NCBI RefSeq assembly: GCF_002872075.1
Contig: NZ_PGGU01000005.1
Coordinates: forward strand, 434,259-498,258
DNA length: 64,000 bases
From: Microbacterium aurantiacum
Lineage (GTDB): Bacteria; Actinomycetota; Actinomycetes; Actinomycetales; Microbacteriaceae
Reading direction: 5' to 3'
Part shown: one piece after another, positions 24,666 to 36,130 of the stretch
Layout of the letters: every line of letters starts with the position of its first letter
Numbering within the stretch: the first letter of the stretch is position 1
Notes under the pieces: generated by a model
What the model was told of the DNA's origin: nothing
The model's database searches: none
Seen by the model: the letters and a program-made list of their open reading frames with translations, nothing else
Program-made: the position numbers and the translations under genes

Positions 24666-26810
24666 ATGACGAACTACGAAGAGATCGACTTCTCCCCCAT
24701 CAACGCCCTCACCGAGGGAGAGGTCATCACGCACTCGCCCGTGCGCGACGTCCGTCTCGCATCGGGCAAGGTGCTCGCCCTGATCACCCTCGACAACGGT
24801 CGCGACCACACCCGCCCGAACACGCTGGGTCCTGCGACGCTCACCGAGCTGGGAGCGACGCTCGACGCGCTCAAGGCACGCGCGGCCGCCGGTGAGATCC
24901 AGGCGGTCGGCATCACGGGCAAGCAGTACATCCTCGCCGCCGGCGCCGACCTGTCCGACATCAGCAAGGTCGGCTCGCGCGACAACGCGCGCCTGATCGC
25001 GCAGCTGGGTCATAAGGTGCTGGGCAAGCTCTCGGAGCTGGGTGTCCCTTCGTTCGCCTTCGTGAACGGGCTGGCGCTCGGCGGCGGCCTGGAGATCGCG
25101 CTCAACTCGACATATCGCACGGTGGATGCATCCGCTGCGGCGATCGCGCTGCCCGAGGTCTTCCTCGGAATCATCCCCGGCTGGGGAGGCGCGTACCTGC
25201 TGCCGAACCTGATCGGCATCGAGAACGCCCTCGAGGTCGTCATCTCGAACCCGCTCAAGCAGAACCGGATGCTCAAGCCGCAGCAGGCGTTCGATCTCGG
25301 GGTCGTCGATGCGATCTTCCCCGCCGCGAACTATCTCGAGAACTCGCTCTCCTGGGCGGACACCGTCCTCGCAGGCAAGAAGGTCGAGCGCAGGAACGAG
25401 CCGGGCAAGATCGAGCGTCTGACCAAGTGGCCGATCGCGATCAAGATGGCCCGCGGCATGCTGGAGTCGAAGATCGGCACGGTTCCGAAGTCTCCGTACG
25501 TCGCGCTCGACCTGCTCGACAAGGCGAGGAGCGGCACCAAGGCGGACGGGTTCGCCCGGGAAGACGAGGCGCTCGCCGATCTCGTCGCCGGCGATCAGTT
25601 CGCGGCATCCATGTACGCCTTCGACCTCGTGCAGAAGCGCGCGAAGCGGCCCGTGGGTGCCCCGCCGAAGGAGCTCGCGAAGAAGGTCACCAAGGTCGGC
25701 ATCATCGGAGCAGGCCTCATGGCGAGCCAGTTCGCGCTGCTGTTCGTCCGCAAGCTGCAGGTGCCCGTCCTGATCACCGACCTCGACCAGGCCCGCGTCG
25801 ACAAGGGCGTGGCGTACATCCACGAGGAGATCGGCAAGCTCGAGGCCAAGAGGCGTCTGGATGCCGACTCGGCCAACAAGCTGCGCGCTCTGGTCACCGG
25901 CACGACCGACAAGAGCCTGTACGCAGACTGTGATTTCGTCATCGAGGCGGTGTTCGAGGAGGTCGGCGTCAAGCAGCAGGTGTTCGGTGAGATCGAGAAG
26001 ATCGTCGCCGAAGACGCCATCCTCGCGACGAACACCTCGTCGCTGTCGGTCGAGGAGATCGGCTCGAAGCTCGCCCACCCGGAGCGCCTGGTCGGCTTCC
26101 ACTTCTTCAACCCGGTCGCGGTGATGCCCCTGATCGAGGTCGTGAAGACGCCGACGACGTCGGAGGCAGCGCTCGCGACTGCCTTCGTCGTGGCGAAGAA
26201 CCTCGGCAAGAACGCCGTGCTCACTGCGGATGCTCCCGGCTTCGTGGTGAACCGTCTGCTCGCCAAGGTCATGGGCGAAGCCGCGCGCGCCGTCTACGAG
26301 GGCACGCCGGTCGCCGATGTCGAGAAGGCGTTCGCGCCCCTTGGCCTGCCGATGGGCCCGTTCCAGCTCATCGACCTCGTCGGCTGGAAGGTCGCGGCCC
26401 ACGTGCAGGACACCATGGTGCAGGCGTTCCCGGATCGCTTCTACGCGAACGAGAACTTCCACGCTCTCGCCGAACTCGATGCGGTCGTCGAGAAGGACAG
26501 GGGCGGTCGCGTGACGGGCTGGACGAAGCAGGCGGAGAAGGTCATCAAGCCGGCCGTGGGCAAGTCCCCCGCGTCGGCAGCGACGATCCTGCAGCGCGTG
26601 CAGGATGGCCTGGCGACCGAGATCAAGCTCATGCTCGACGAGGGCGTCGTGCCCGAGGTCGAGGACATCGACCTGTGCCTGATCCTCGGAGCCGGCTGGC
26701 CGTTCATCGACGGCGGCGCATCGCCGTACCTCGACCGCGAAGGCGCGTCGGAGCGGGCCTTCGGCGACTCGTTCCACACGCCGCAGATCCGTGGTATCGA
26801 TCGCCGCTGA
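24666..26810 (+). CDS. fadB: Bifunctional enoyl-CoA hydratase / 3-hydroxyacyl-CoA dehydrogenase
   Basis: The 714-residue protein has an N-terminal crotonase domain (about 20-250; AAGADLSDI, NGLALGGGLEIAL, LPEVFLGIIPGWGGA) and a C-terminal NAD-binding 3-hydroxyacyl-CoA dehydrogenase (about 335-700) with VGIIGAGLMAS and FHFFNPVAVMPLIEVV. It catalyses two successive steps of beta-oxidation; the thiolase gene upstream supplies the last step. The ATG at 24666 is preceded by GAGGAAG; a GTG at 24663 is also possible. A strong terminator follows. Confidence 0.94.
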   Translation: MTNYEEIDFSPINALTEGEVITHSPVRDVRLASGKVLALITLDNGRDHTRPNTLGPATLTELGATLDALKARAAAGEIQAVGITGKQYILAAGADLSDISKVGSRDNARLIAQLGHKVLGKLSELGVPSFAFVNGLALGGGLEIALNSTYRTVDASAAAIALPEVFLGIIPGWGGAYLLPNLIGIENALEVVISNPLKQNRMLKPQQAFDLGVVDAIFPAANYLENSLSWADTVLAGKKVERRNEPGKIERLTKWPIAIKMARGMLESKIGTVPKSPYVALDLLDKARSGTKADGFAREDEALADLVAGDQFAASMYAFDLVQKRAKRPVGAPPKELAKKVTKVGIIGAGLMASQFALLFVRKLQVPVLITDLDQARVDKGVAYIHEEIGKLEAKRRLDADSANKLRALVTGTTDKSLYADCDFVIEAVFEEVGVKQQVFGEIEKIVAEDAILATNTSSLSVEEIGSKLAHPERLVGFHFFNPVAVMPLIEVVKTPTTSEAALATAFVVAKNLGKNAVLTADAPGFVVNRLLAKVMGEAARAVYEGTPVADVEKAFAPLGLPMGPFQLIDLVGWKVAAHVQDTMVQAFPDRFYANENFHALAELDAVVEKDRGGRVTGWTKQAEKVIKPAVGKSPASAATILQRVQDGLATEIKLMLDEGVVPEVEDIDLCLILGAGWPFIDGGASPYLDREGASERAFGDSFHTPQIRGIDRR

Positions 26811-26827
26811 CCATCGGATGCACTCGG

Positions 26828-26855
26828 CGGGGCCGTTCCTTCGGGAGCGGCCCCG
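26828..26855 (+). terminator. Terminator of the fadAB operon
   Basis: CGGGGCCGTTCC (26828-26839) pairs with GGAGCGGCCCCG (26844-26855) around a TTCG tetraloop, an unusually stable hairpin, followed by CTTCC. It begins 17 nt after the fadB stop. The next 166 nt up to the SPFH-like gene hold no gene that I can support. Confidence 0.82.
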
Positions 26856-27021
26856 CTTCCGCATCCGGGACCGCCGGCCGCGCCTGCATCCCCGTGGTTC
26901 CGCGCCGGGGTGTTTCCACCGTGCGGCGCACCGGGGAACGCCGAACGAACAGCGTGTGAACTCCGCTGCGTGGCGCACTCAGATGCCGCTTCGGCACCCG
27001 AAGACGGGGCACAGTGGTGTC

Positions 27022-27717
27022 ATGGACATGCTCCTCTCGATGCTGGGTGGCAAGGGAATGTCGGGGCTCTTCAAGACCGGCACCGCGATCCTCACGATTC
27101 TGCTGGTCGTTCCGGCGCTCCTGAAGATCTTCATCGTGACCGTCGACGAGGGGTGGGCGGCGATCCGCACTCGCAACGGCAAGCCCATCATCCGCAACCG
27201 GCCGCAGCGTCGCCCTACGAACCGCGGCGGTGCCGTCGGCGAGGTCGTTGTTCTCGACCCGGGCTCGCACGGGGCGTTCCCGCTCTTCTACTGGTACCGC
27301 CTCATCGACGTGCGGTGCCGGGCGACCGACCTCCCGGCACGCGAGATGAGCGGCGCGACCGGACGGCAGTTCCGGGTTCATGCGTCGTTCGAATGGCGGC
27401 CGATCCCCACCGGACGCGATCTGCGCGTCTTCGAGCTCGACGTCGTCAACGTGAAGGAGCGCGCATCGAACATCGTCGGCGCCGCTCTCAGAGACGTCAT
27501 AAGAACGCTCGATGAGGTGGATCTCCCCCACAACGACGAGATCAACACCCGGGTCATCGCTGCCAGCGCCGAGGAGGTGCGACGTGCGTGCGGAGTCGAG
27601 CTGGTCCGAGTCATGGTCACCGGCGACGCGCTGACCGACGGATACCTGCTGTCGACCGCCATGCGCGACAGCGACCGCGGAGCCCAGGCGATCGCGTCAC
27701 TGCATGCCCTGAACTGA
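27022..27717 (+). CDS. SPFH/band 7-like membrane-anchored protein
   Basis: The 231-residue protein has one N-terminal membrane helix (TAILTILLVVPALLKIFIV, about 19-37) followed by an SPFH-like domain: TVDEGWAAIRTRNGKPI, VLDPGSHGAFPLFYWYRLIDVRC, FELDVVNVKERASNIVGAAL and EINTRVIAASAEEVRRACGVEL. SPFH proteins scaffold membrane complexes. It is short and lacks the usual coiled-coil tail. The ATG at 27022 lacks a clear ribosome site, and an ATG two codons later is possible. Confidence 0.65.
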   Translation: MDMLLSMLGGKGMSGLFKTGTAILTILLVVPALLKIFIVTVDEGWAAIRTRNGKPIIRNRPQRRPTNRGGAVGEVVVLDPGSHGAFPLFYWYRLIDVRCRATDLPAREMSGATGRQFRVHASFEWRPIPTGRDLRVFELDVVNVKERASNIVGAALRDVIRTLDEVDLPHNDEINTRVIAASAEEVRRACGVELVRVMVTGDALTDGYLLSTAMRDSDRGAQAIASLHALN

Positions 27718-27751
27718 CCCGGCACTTCTTGCTCGCCCTCTCGTGGGTGTA

Positions 27752-27775
27752 CAGTTTTGAACATGTTCGAAACTG
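27752..27775. promoter_or_regulatory. Palindromic operator overlapping the tetR start codon
   Basis: CAGTTTTGAACA (27752-27763) is followed directly by TGTTCGAAACTG (27764-27775), an inverted repeat matching at 11 of 12 positions. The ATG of the TetR gene lies at its centre. A TACAGT -10-like box (27750-27755) ends 7 nt before the ATG, so the transcript is probably leaderless and bound repressor would cover the start site. This is very likely the site of autoregulation. Confidence 0.7.
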
Positions 27776-28437
27776 AGATCTCGGACACCAAGAGCGCCAG
27801 GACGAGAGCCCGCATCAGCGAGGCCGCGATCGCCTCCTTCGTCGAGCGCGGCTACGCCGACACCACGATGAGGTTGATCGCTGAGCGGGCCGGCGTCTCC
27901 GTCGGGAACGCCTACTACTACTTCCCGTCGAAGAACCATCTCGTGCAGGACCTCTACGAGCGGGTGCAGCGCCAACACGCGGCCGTTGCAGTCCCCCTGC
28001 TCGCCGATGAGCGCGGGCTGGTGGACCGGCTGCGCATCGTCTTCGAGACGGGTCTTGAGACGCTGGCTCCGTATCAGAGCAGCGCCCCCGGATTCCTGAG
28101 CGCCATGATCGCGCCGGACTCCCCCATCAATCCGCTCTCGGCGGACTCGGGCCCGGCCCGCGAGATGACGGTGTCGCTCTTACGCGAAGCCGTCAGCGGG
28201 GCACAGCACCGCATTCCCGCCGATGTCGCAGACCTACTGCCGGAGGCGCTGTTCGTCGCGTACCTCGGTCTGGTGCTGCGCTGGACCTACGACGGTTCGA
28301 CCGGACACGAGAAGACGACGCGGATGCTCGATGCCGGCCTTCGTCTTCTTGCGGTCTCACTGCCGTTCCTGCGGATGCCAGGGCTGCACCAGACAGCTCG
28401 CGAGCTTCTCACCCTGGTCGCAGAGGTGCGCTCATGA
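27763..28437 (+). CDS. TetR-family transcriptional regulator
   Basis: The 224-residue protein has a TetR DNA-binding domain (about 10-60; ARTRARISEAAIASFVERGY, then GVSVGNAYYYFPSKNHLVQDLY) and a variable helical ligand domain. It heads a three-gene operon with two membrane proteins (4-nt ATGA overlap with the next gene), which are its likely targets. A palindrome at its own start codon indicates autorepression. The inducing ligand is unknown. Confidence 0.88.
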   Translation: MFETEISDTKSARTRARISEAAIASFVERGYADTTMRLIAERAGVSVGNAYYYFPSKNHLVQDLYERVQRQHAAVAVPLLADERGLVDRLRIVFETGLETLAPYQSSAPGFLSAMIAPDSPINPLSADSGPAREMTVSLLREAVSGAQHRIPADVADLLPEALFVAYLGLVLRWTYDGSTGHEKTTRMLDAGLRLLAVSLPFLRMPGLHQTARELLTLVAEVRS

Positions 28438-29024
28438 GCGAGGACCGGCCGCTCCCCTCACCCCGCACCGCGGAGGAGCCGATGGCATTCACTCGCGACG
28501 AGCTGGCGCGCGGCGCGTTCTCCGCCTGGGGAATCTTCATGGGGCTCATGCTGGGTGGCCTGATCATCATGTTCATCGGGAGTGGATTTCAGAGTGCTCC
28601 AACATCGGGCTGGGGCTCCCTCATCGGAACCGCGCTGGGGATCGGCTTGTTCGCCGGGATCATCGGCGGCGTCATCTCGTTGCTGGCGATGGCGCTCGGT
28701 ATGCCGGTGGCCTGGTTGCTGGGACGTGCACTGCGCAGGGTGGCCGCACTCGGTATCCACCTTCTCGTGTATTCGGCGTTCGGGATCGTCATCGGTGCCG
28801 CCGCCATGTGGGCCGTATCCCTGCTCTTCCCCGGCGGCGTGATCGAGAACTCGGTCGGCTGGATCGTAGCCGGTTCCGCCTTCGTCGCCGTGCCGGCGGG
28901 CTGGTGGCTCACCGCCCGCAGCGCGCTTCGCGAGGATCGCGGATGGGCGAGGCGCAGACGCTCAGCGGCAGACCGGGATGCGGAGTTCGAGGATGCCGCC
29001 GTCTCTCGAACCGATGAACTCTGA
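28434..29024 (+). CDS. Polytopic membrane protein, paralogue 1
   Basis: The 196-residue protein has about five membrane helices and a basic C-terminal tail. It shares the pattern FTRxEfxRGaxxAWxIFMG near the N-terminus and GxPVAWxLGRxL in the middle with the next gene, so the two are tandem paralogues. It starts inside the tetR stop codon (ATGA) and is therefore translationally coupled to the regulator. I do not recognise a family. Confidence 0.72.
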   Translation: MSEDRPLPSPRTAEEPMAFTRDELARGAFSAWGIFMGLMLGGLIIMFIGSGFQSAPTSGWGSLIGTALGIGLFAGIIGGVISLLAMALGMPVAWLLGRALRRVAALGIHLLVYSAFGIVIGAAAMWAVSLLFPGGVIENSVGWIVAGSAFVAVPAGWWLTARSALREDRGWARRRRSAADRDAEFEDAAVSRTDEL

Positions 29025-29517
29025 CCCTCTGCAGCATCGCCCGAACCGGCGCTTCGAGTTCACCCGACGTGAATTCTGGCGAGGGGCCAGGGCGGCCTGG
29101 GTGATCTTCATGGGCATCCTCGTCATCGCCCTCGTGCTCACCGCCGTCGCTGAGTCCGGCTACCCGTGGGGGCCGCCGCTGTCCATGATCACGCTCTATC
29201 TGCTCTTCGGTATCCCCGTGGGCGGCATCATCGCCGGTCTAGCCGTGCTCGCGGGAGCTCCCGTGGCGTGGGCGCTCGGCCGCATGCTCTCTGCAATCGA
29301 CCGGATACTGATCCACATCGTTGCGTTCTCAGCGCTCGGCGCCTTCACCGGAATCGCGGTGATGGCGCTCGTCACTCTGCCCAGCGCGGGCTACGGGATC
29401 GACGTGCTCGGCCAACCCTTCGCCGTCGCCGTCATGGGGGCGTGCGCAGTGTCGGTCGGCGGCGGTTGGGCCTGGACCGTCTGGCAGGCCGGGAAGGAAA
29501 TGTTCCCTGCGCGCTGA
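29014..29517 (+). CDS. Polytopic membrane protein, paralogue 2
   Basis: The 167-residue protein has four to five membrane helices. FTRREFWRGARAAWVIFMG and GAPVAWALGRML align with the preceding gene. It overlaps that gene by 11 nt when started at the ATG at 29014, which fits the paralogue alignment. It ends 6 nt before the convergent dxs stop. Function is unknown; with its paralogue it may form a heteromeric membrane complex controlled by the TetR protein. Confidence 0.7.
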   Translation: MNSDPLQHRPNRRFEFTRREFWRGARAAWVIFMGILVIALVLTAVAESGYPWGPPLSMITLYLLFGIPVGGIIAGLAVLAGAPVAWALGRMLSAIDRILIHIVAFSALGAFTGIAVMALVTLPSAGYGIDVLGQPFAVAVMGACAVSVGGGWAWTVWQAGKEMFPAR

Positions 29518-29523
29518 GCTCGC

Positions 29524-31464
29524 TCAGCGCCGTTCGTGCAGCGGGAGGTCGATGGCCCCGGTCTCGCCGGCGTTGCGCGCGACGGGAATCCGGGTGCCGA
29601 GCACCTGGGAGACGACGTCCTGTGCGATCTTCGAGGCCGTGAGTCCGGCATCCGCGAGAATCTGTTCCCGCGTCGCGTGATCGAGGAACTGGTCCGGAAG
29701 ACCCAGCTCGTCGACGGCGGTGTCGATGCCCGATTCACGGAGCACCTGCCGCACGCGCGTGCCGATGCCTCCGACGCGGATGCCGTCCTCGAGCGTGATC
29801 ACCAGACGATGCCGTTCTGCCAGCGTCACCACGGATTGCTGCACGGGGATCGCCCAGCGCGGATCGATGACGGTCGCACCGATGCCCTGTGCACGCAGCC
29901 GCGCGGCGACGTCCATCGCCAGCGCGGCGAAGGGACCTATGCCGACCAGCAGGACGTCCTCGGACTCACCACGGGCGAGCACATCGACGCCGTCATCGAG
30001 ACGCTCGATCGCGGGAAGCTCCGCCGCGACCTCGCCCTTCGGGAAGCGGATGACCGTCGGCCCATCGTCGATGGTGACGGCCTCGTCCAGCGCCTCGCGC
30101 AGACGCGCTCCGTCACGCGGGGCGGCGATGCGGATGTTCGGGACGATCTGCAGCATCGCGAGGTCCCACATGCCGTGGTGGCTCGGACCATCCGGACCCG
30201 TGACGCCGGCACGATCGAGCACGAAGGTGACGCCCGCGCGGTGCAGCGCGACGTCCATCAGCACCTGATCGAACGCCCGGCCCATGAACGTCGCGTAGAC
30301 CGCGACGACGGGATGGAGGCCGCCGTAGGCGAGTCCGGCAGCGGATGCCACGGCGTGCTGTTCGGCGATGCCCACGTCGTACACCCGATCGGGGAAGCGC
30401 TCGGCGAAGGGAGCCAGCCCGGTCGGCCGCAGCATCGCAGCCGTCATCGCGATGATCTTCGGGTCGCGCTGACCCGCATCGACGAGGGCGTCGGAGAAGA
30501 CATCCGTCCAGCCCTGGCCGCCGGTGGACAGCGTCTCGCCCGTGGTGGGGTCTATGCGCCCGACGGCATGGAACTGGTCTGCCTCGTCGTCGCGCGCAGG
30601 CTGGTACCCGCGGCCCTTCTCGGTGATCGCGTGCACGATCACGGGAGCGCCGTAGGACTTCGCCAGTTCGAGCGTCTCCAGCAGCGCGCTCATGTCGTGC
30701 CCATCCACCGGCCCGAGATACTTGATGTCGAGATTGGAATACAGCGCCTCGTTGTTCGTGAAGCGGGAGAGGAAACCGTGCGTTCCACCGCGGAGACCCC
30801 GGAACATCGCGCGTCCGACCGGGCCGAAGGCACGGAACAGACGATCCGACTTGCGATGAAGATCCTTGTACGCGGCCGCCGTGCGCACCCGGTTCAGGTA
30901 CCGCGACATGCCGCCGATCGTCGGCGCGTACGAGCGGCCGTTGTCGTTCACCACGATGACGAGATTGCGGTCGTTGTCATCGGAGATGTTGTTCAGCGCC
31001 TCCCAGGTCATCCCACCGGTAAGGGCACCATCGCCGACCATCGCGACGACATGCCGGTCTGAGCGACCGGTGGCGGTCAGAGCGCGCGAGATGCCGTCGG
31101 CCCAGCTGAGCGAACTCGAGGCGTGCGAGGACTCGACCACGTCGTGGGGGCTCTCGCTGCGCTGCGGGTAACCGGCGAGGCCACCGCGCACACGCAGGTC
31201 GGAGAAATCCTGACGCCCGGTGAGCAGCTTGTGCACGTACGACTGATGCCCCGTGTCGAACACGAAGGGGTCGTCCGGCGAGGAGAACACCCGGTGCAGG
31301 GCGATGGTCAGCTCGACGACACCGAGGTTCGGGCCGAGGTGTCCGCCCGTCCGCGACACGTTCTCGACGAGAAAAGCGCGGATCTCGGCCGCCAGCTCCA
31401 CCAGTTCCTCAGCGGAGAGCGCGTCCAGATCCCGCGGTCCTGAGATGCTCGGAAGAATGGGCAT
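29524..31464 (-). CDS. dxs: 1-deoxy-D-xylulose-5-phosphate synthase Dxs
   Basis: The 646-residue thiamine diphosphate enzyme condenses pyruvate and glyceraldehyde 3-phosphate, the first step of the MEP isoprenoid pathway. It has GHQSYVHK, the TPP-binding GDGALTGG motif, FTNNEALYSNLDIKYLGPVDGHD and the transketolase pyrimidine-domain VGIAEQHAV. The ATG at 31464 is fixed by a TGAGGAGGTG ribosome site. A perfect 16-bp palindrome (31493-31508) lies in its leader. Confidence 0.96.
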   Translation of the reverse strand: MPILPSISGPRDLDALSAEELVELAAEIRAFLVENVSRTGGHLGPNLGVVELTIALHRVFSSPDDPFVFDTGHQSYVHKLLTGRQDFSDLRVRGGLAGYPQRSESPHDVVESSHASSSLSWADGISRALTATGRSDRHVVAMVGDGALTGGMTWEALNNISDDNDRNLVIVVNDNGRSYAPTIGGMSRYLNRVRTAAAYKDLHRKSDRLFRAFGPVGRAMFRGLRGGTHGFLSRFTNNEALYSNLDIKYLGPVDGHDMSALLETLELAKSYGAPVIVHAITEKGRGYQPARDDEADQFHAVGRIDPTTGETLSTGGQGWTDVFSDALVDAGQRDPKIIAMTAAMLRPTGLAPFAERFPDRVYDVGIAEQHAVASAAGLAYGGLHPVVAVYATFMGRAFDQVLMDVALHRAGVTFVLDRAGVTGPDGPSHHGMWDLAMLQIVPNIRIAAPRDGARLREALDEAVTIDDGPTVIRFPKGEVAAELPAIERLDDGVDVLARGESEDVLLVGIGPFAALAMDVAARLRAQGIGATVIDPRWAIPVQQSVVTLAERHRLVITLEDGIRVGGIGTRVRQVLRESGIDTAVDELGLPDQFLDHATREQILADAGLTASKIAQDVVSQVLGTRIPVARNAGETGAIDLPLHERR

Positions 31465-31492
31465 CTGCACCTCCTCACAGGCGTCGTGCCAA

Positions 31493-31508
31493 CCGCCGGA
31501 TCCGGCGG
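31493..31508. promoter_or_regulatory. Perfect palindrome in the dxs leader
   Basis: CCGCCGGATCCGGCGG is fully self-complementary and lies 29 nt upstream of the dxs start, probably inside the leader because a TAGGAT -10-like box lies at 31523-31528 on the minus strand. It may be an mRNA hairpin or an operator; nothing links it to a known regulator. Confidence 0.3.
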
Positions 31509-31609
31509 ATGGGAGCCCTTCGATCCTATCGCGGCTCCCCGAGAATCCCCGGAGAGGAGGTCGGCGCATCCCTGGTGTATTCCGGGCGACCTATGCCAAG
31601 CTCGTGGCG

Positions 31610-32332
31610 ATGAACCGCACCCAGAAGATCAGCGTCGCCGTCTCCGGCCTCGTCGTCGCGGGCCTTGTCGCGCTCGCGGCGCCGACCGTCGCATCGGTGG
31701 CCACCGAACTGACCTCATGGGCGCCGTCACCTGTTCGGTCGCCGGACACGCAGAATCACACGGCCGAATCCAGACCGGTCCCTACCGCCGCGGCAGTCGA
31801 TATGCCCGCGACCGCGCCCGACGACGCCTGCTCCAACTCGGCCCGGATCCACGTTGGCGGCATGAGCGCGAAAGTGACCGGGACGCTGGTGGATCGGGGT
31901 GCACGCGACCTCGCCGCGGGCGTCGTGGGCCTCGACGACGAAGGCAACGTCGTGTCCTACACCGTCGCGCCGGGCGACGCACCGTACGCGATTGCCGAGC
32001 GGCTCTGCATCGAGGACGCGGGGTCGATCGCGACACTGAACCACACGCGAACGATCCATCCCGATCAGCTGCTGCGGTTCGACCGCGACCCCGACGTTCT
32101 GTGGGTACCGTACTACAACCCTGTCGACGCACCCGCCGGGTTCCGTCAGATCCCCTACCAGTACGCGATCGAGGAGATGGCTTGGGCAGCTGACGCGGGA
32201 GATGTCGACGCCATGCGCGCGATCTGGGCGGATGAGTTGTCCGGCATGTTCACCGATCAGGCGCTCATCGACGTCATCGCACAGGCACTCGACACCGGCG
32301 ACATCGACGTGCTCCAGCAGATGTTCTCGTAG
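31610..32332 (+). CDS. Secreted or membrane-anchored LysM-like protein
   Basis: The 240-residue protein has an N-terminal hydrophobic segment (about 7-33) acting as signal or anchor, a Pro/Ala/Thr-rich linker, and a LysM-like stretch (YTVAPGDAPYAIAERLCIED, then NHTRTIHPDQLLRFDRD). LysM domains bind peptidoglycan. The C-terminal 60 residues are acidic and helical. It faces acnA with a shared terminator. Its role is unknown. No ribosome site is obvious at the chosen ATG, which is set by the signal segment. Confidence 0.62.
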   Translation: MNRTQKISVAVSGLVVAGLVALAAPTVASVATELTSWAPSPVRSPDTQNHTAESRPVPTAAAVDMPATAPDDACSNSARIHVGGMSAKVTGTLVDRGARDLAAGVVGLDDEGNVVSYTVAPGDAPYAIAERLCIEDAGSIATLNHTRTIHPDQLLRFDRDPDVLWVPYYNPVDAPAGFRQIPYQYAIEEMAWAADAGDVDAMRAIWADELSGMFTDQALIDVIAQALDTGDIDVLQQMFS

Positions 32333-32354
32333 CACCACAGGCGCGCCCAGAAAA

Positions 32355-32394
32355 GAAGGCGCCCCGTCAGGCCGAAGCCGGACGGGGCGCCTTC
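32355..32394. terminator. Bidirectional terminator between the LysM-like gene and acnA
   Basis: GAAGGCGCCCCGTC (32355-32368) pairs perfectly with GACGGGGCGCCTTC (32381-32394), with a short inner GGC/GCC stem. On the minus strand it is followed by TTTTC, so it should end acnA efficiently; it can serve the convergent gene too. Confidence 0.88.
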
Positions 32395-32407
32395 GCTGAG
32401 TGGAGAA

Positions 32408-35242
<2,835 letters not shown>

Positions 35243-35287
35243 GAGTGCGTCTCCTTCTGATCGGATGGGAGCGGCAGGCGACTCCAT

Positions 35288-35320
35288 CTTGCTCGCCTCT
35301 GTGGTCCGGGGGCTAGCAAG
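35288..35320 (-). promoter_or_regulatory. Stem-loop in the acnA upstream region
   Basis: CTTGCTCGCC (35288-35297) pairs, with one mismatch, with GGCTAGCAAG (35311-35320). It lies between the operator-like palindrome and the acnA start and would be in the mRNA leader if transcription begins near the palindrome. Its role is not known. Confidence 0.3.
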
Positions 35321-35368
35321 GCGGACCTAACCAGTCTGCGCCTTGCCGCCTCTCGGCAGAAGCTCGAA

Positions 35369-35392
35369 ATTTATCTTGACGTCAAGATAAAT
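35369..35392. promoter_or_regulatory. Perfect 24-bp palindrome upstream of acnA (MarR/TamR-type operator)
   Basis: ATTTATCTTGAC (35369-35380) is followed directly by its exact reverse complement GTCAAGATAAAT (35381-35392). TTGAC/GTCAA palindromes of this shape are typical MarR-family sites. In Streptomyces the MarR protein TamR is reported to act on aconitase. A TTGACG inside the palindrome on the minus strand could be the acnA -35 box, so bound protein would block the promoter. Confidence 0.7.
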
Positions 35393-35395
35393 CTA

Positions 35396-36130
35396 TCACG
35401 CTCCAGCGGTGCTGTCCTCCGACGGCGTGCGCGGGTAGAGCGCCCGCACCACGAGCCAGGTGACGGCGATCATCGGCGCGAAGAGCGGTAGCCCCATGAT
35501 GAGCTTCAGCGTGCCGAGGGCCGTGACGTCACCGGCGAAGTAGAGCGGCAGCTGCACGCCGAGGCGTGCGAAGAACAGAGCCGCCCAGGCGATGCCGAGC
35601 CAGAAGAACGCCCGGCGCTTTCGACGATCGCCCCGCCACGCCGTACCCTCCCCCATGAGGAACCCGACGGCGAGACCGATCAGCGACCAGCCGATCAGCG
35701 CAGAGACGAGCAGGATGGAGCCGTACACCGAGTTGGTGATGAACCCGGGGACGAAGTTGTCCTCCCCGCGTCCCGTCCACAGCGCAAGGCCCGCAGCAGC
35801 ACCCGCGGCGACGAGTCCGCCGATCGCGGCCGAAGGCGGCGACTTCTGCAGCAGCCTCACGACGGTGAACAGTGCGGCGATGCCGACCGATACGCCGAGC
35901 GCCAGGATCAGCGGTTCCGGCTTGACGGTGAAGAGAACGACGAATGCGAGGCTGGGCAGCACGGATTCGAGAATGCCCCGCCAGCCGCCCATCGCCGACC
36001 AGACGACCTTGTGCGTGGACGAGCTGTCGGCGGGGTCGAGTCCTGCACGCCGTGCCGCGCCGCCGAGAGCAGCTCCGAAGGCCTCCGAGACGCTCGGCTC
36101 CCGCTCGGCTCCCGGCTCGGGTGTGCTCAC
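35396..36130 (-). CDS. DUF3159 membrane protein
   Basis: The 244-residue protein has about six membrane helices, including SLAFVVLFTVKPEPLILALGV and IGWSLIGLAVGFLMGEG, and matches the actinobacterial DUF3159 family, which has no known function. Its GTG overlaps the DUF3710 stop by 4 nt. It is the last gene of a dut-DUF3710-DUF3159 operon, an arrangement conserved across actinobacteria. Confidence 0.85.
   Translation of the reverse strand: MSTPEPGAEREPSVSEAFGAALGGAARRAGLDPADSSSTHKVVWSAMGGWRGILESVLPSLAFVVLFTVKPEPLILALGVSVGIAALFTVVRLLQKSPPSAAIGGLVAAGAAAGLALWTGRGEDNFVPGFITNSVYGSILLVSALIGWSLIGLAVGFLMGEGTAWRGDRRKRRAFFWLGIAWAALFFARLGVQLPLYFAGDVTALGTLKLIMGLPLFAPMIAVTWLVVRALYPRTPSEDSTAGA

Noticed and set aside
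31465..31609. A thiamine (TPP) riboswitch upstream of dxs
   Set aside because: I see no THI-box consensus; only a GC palindrome is present.
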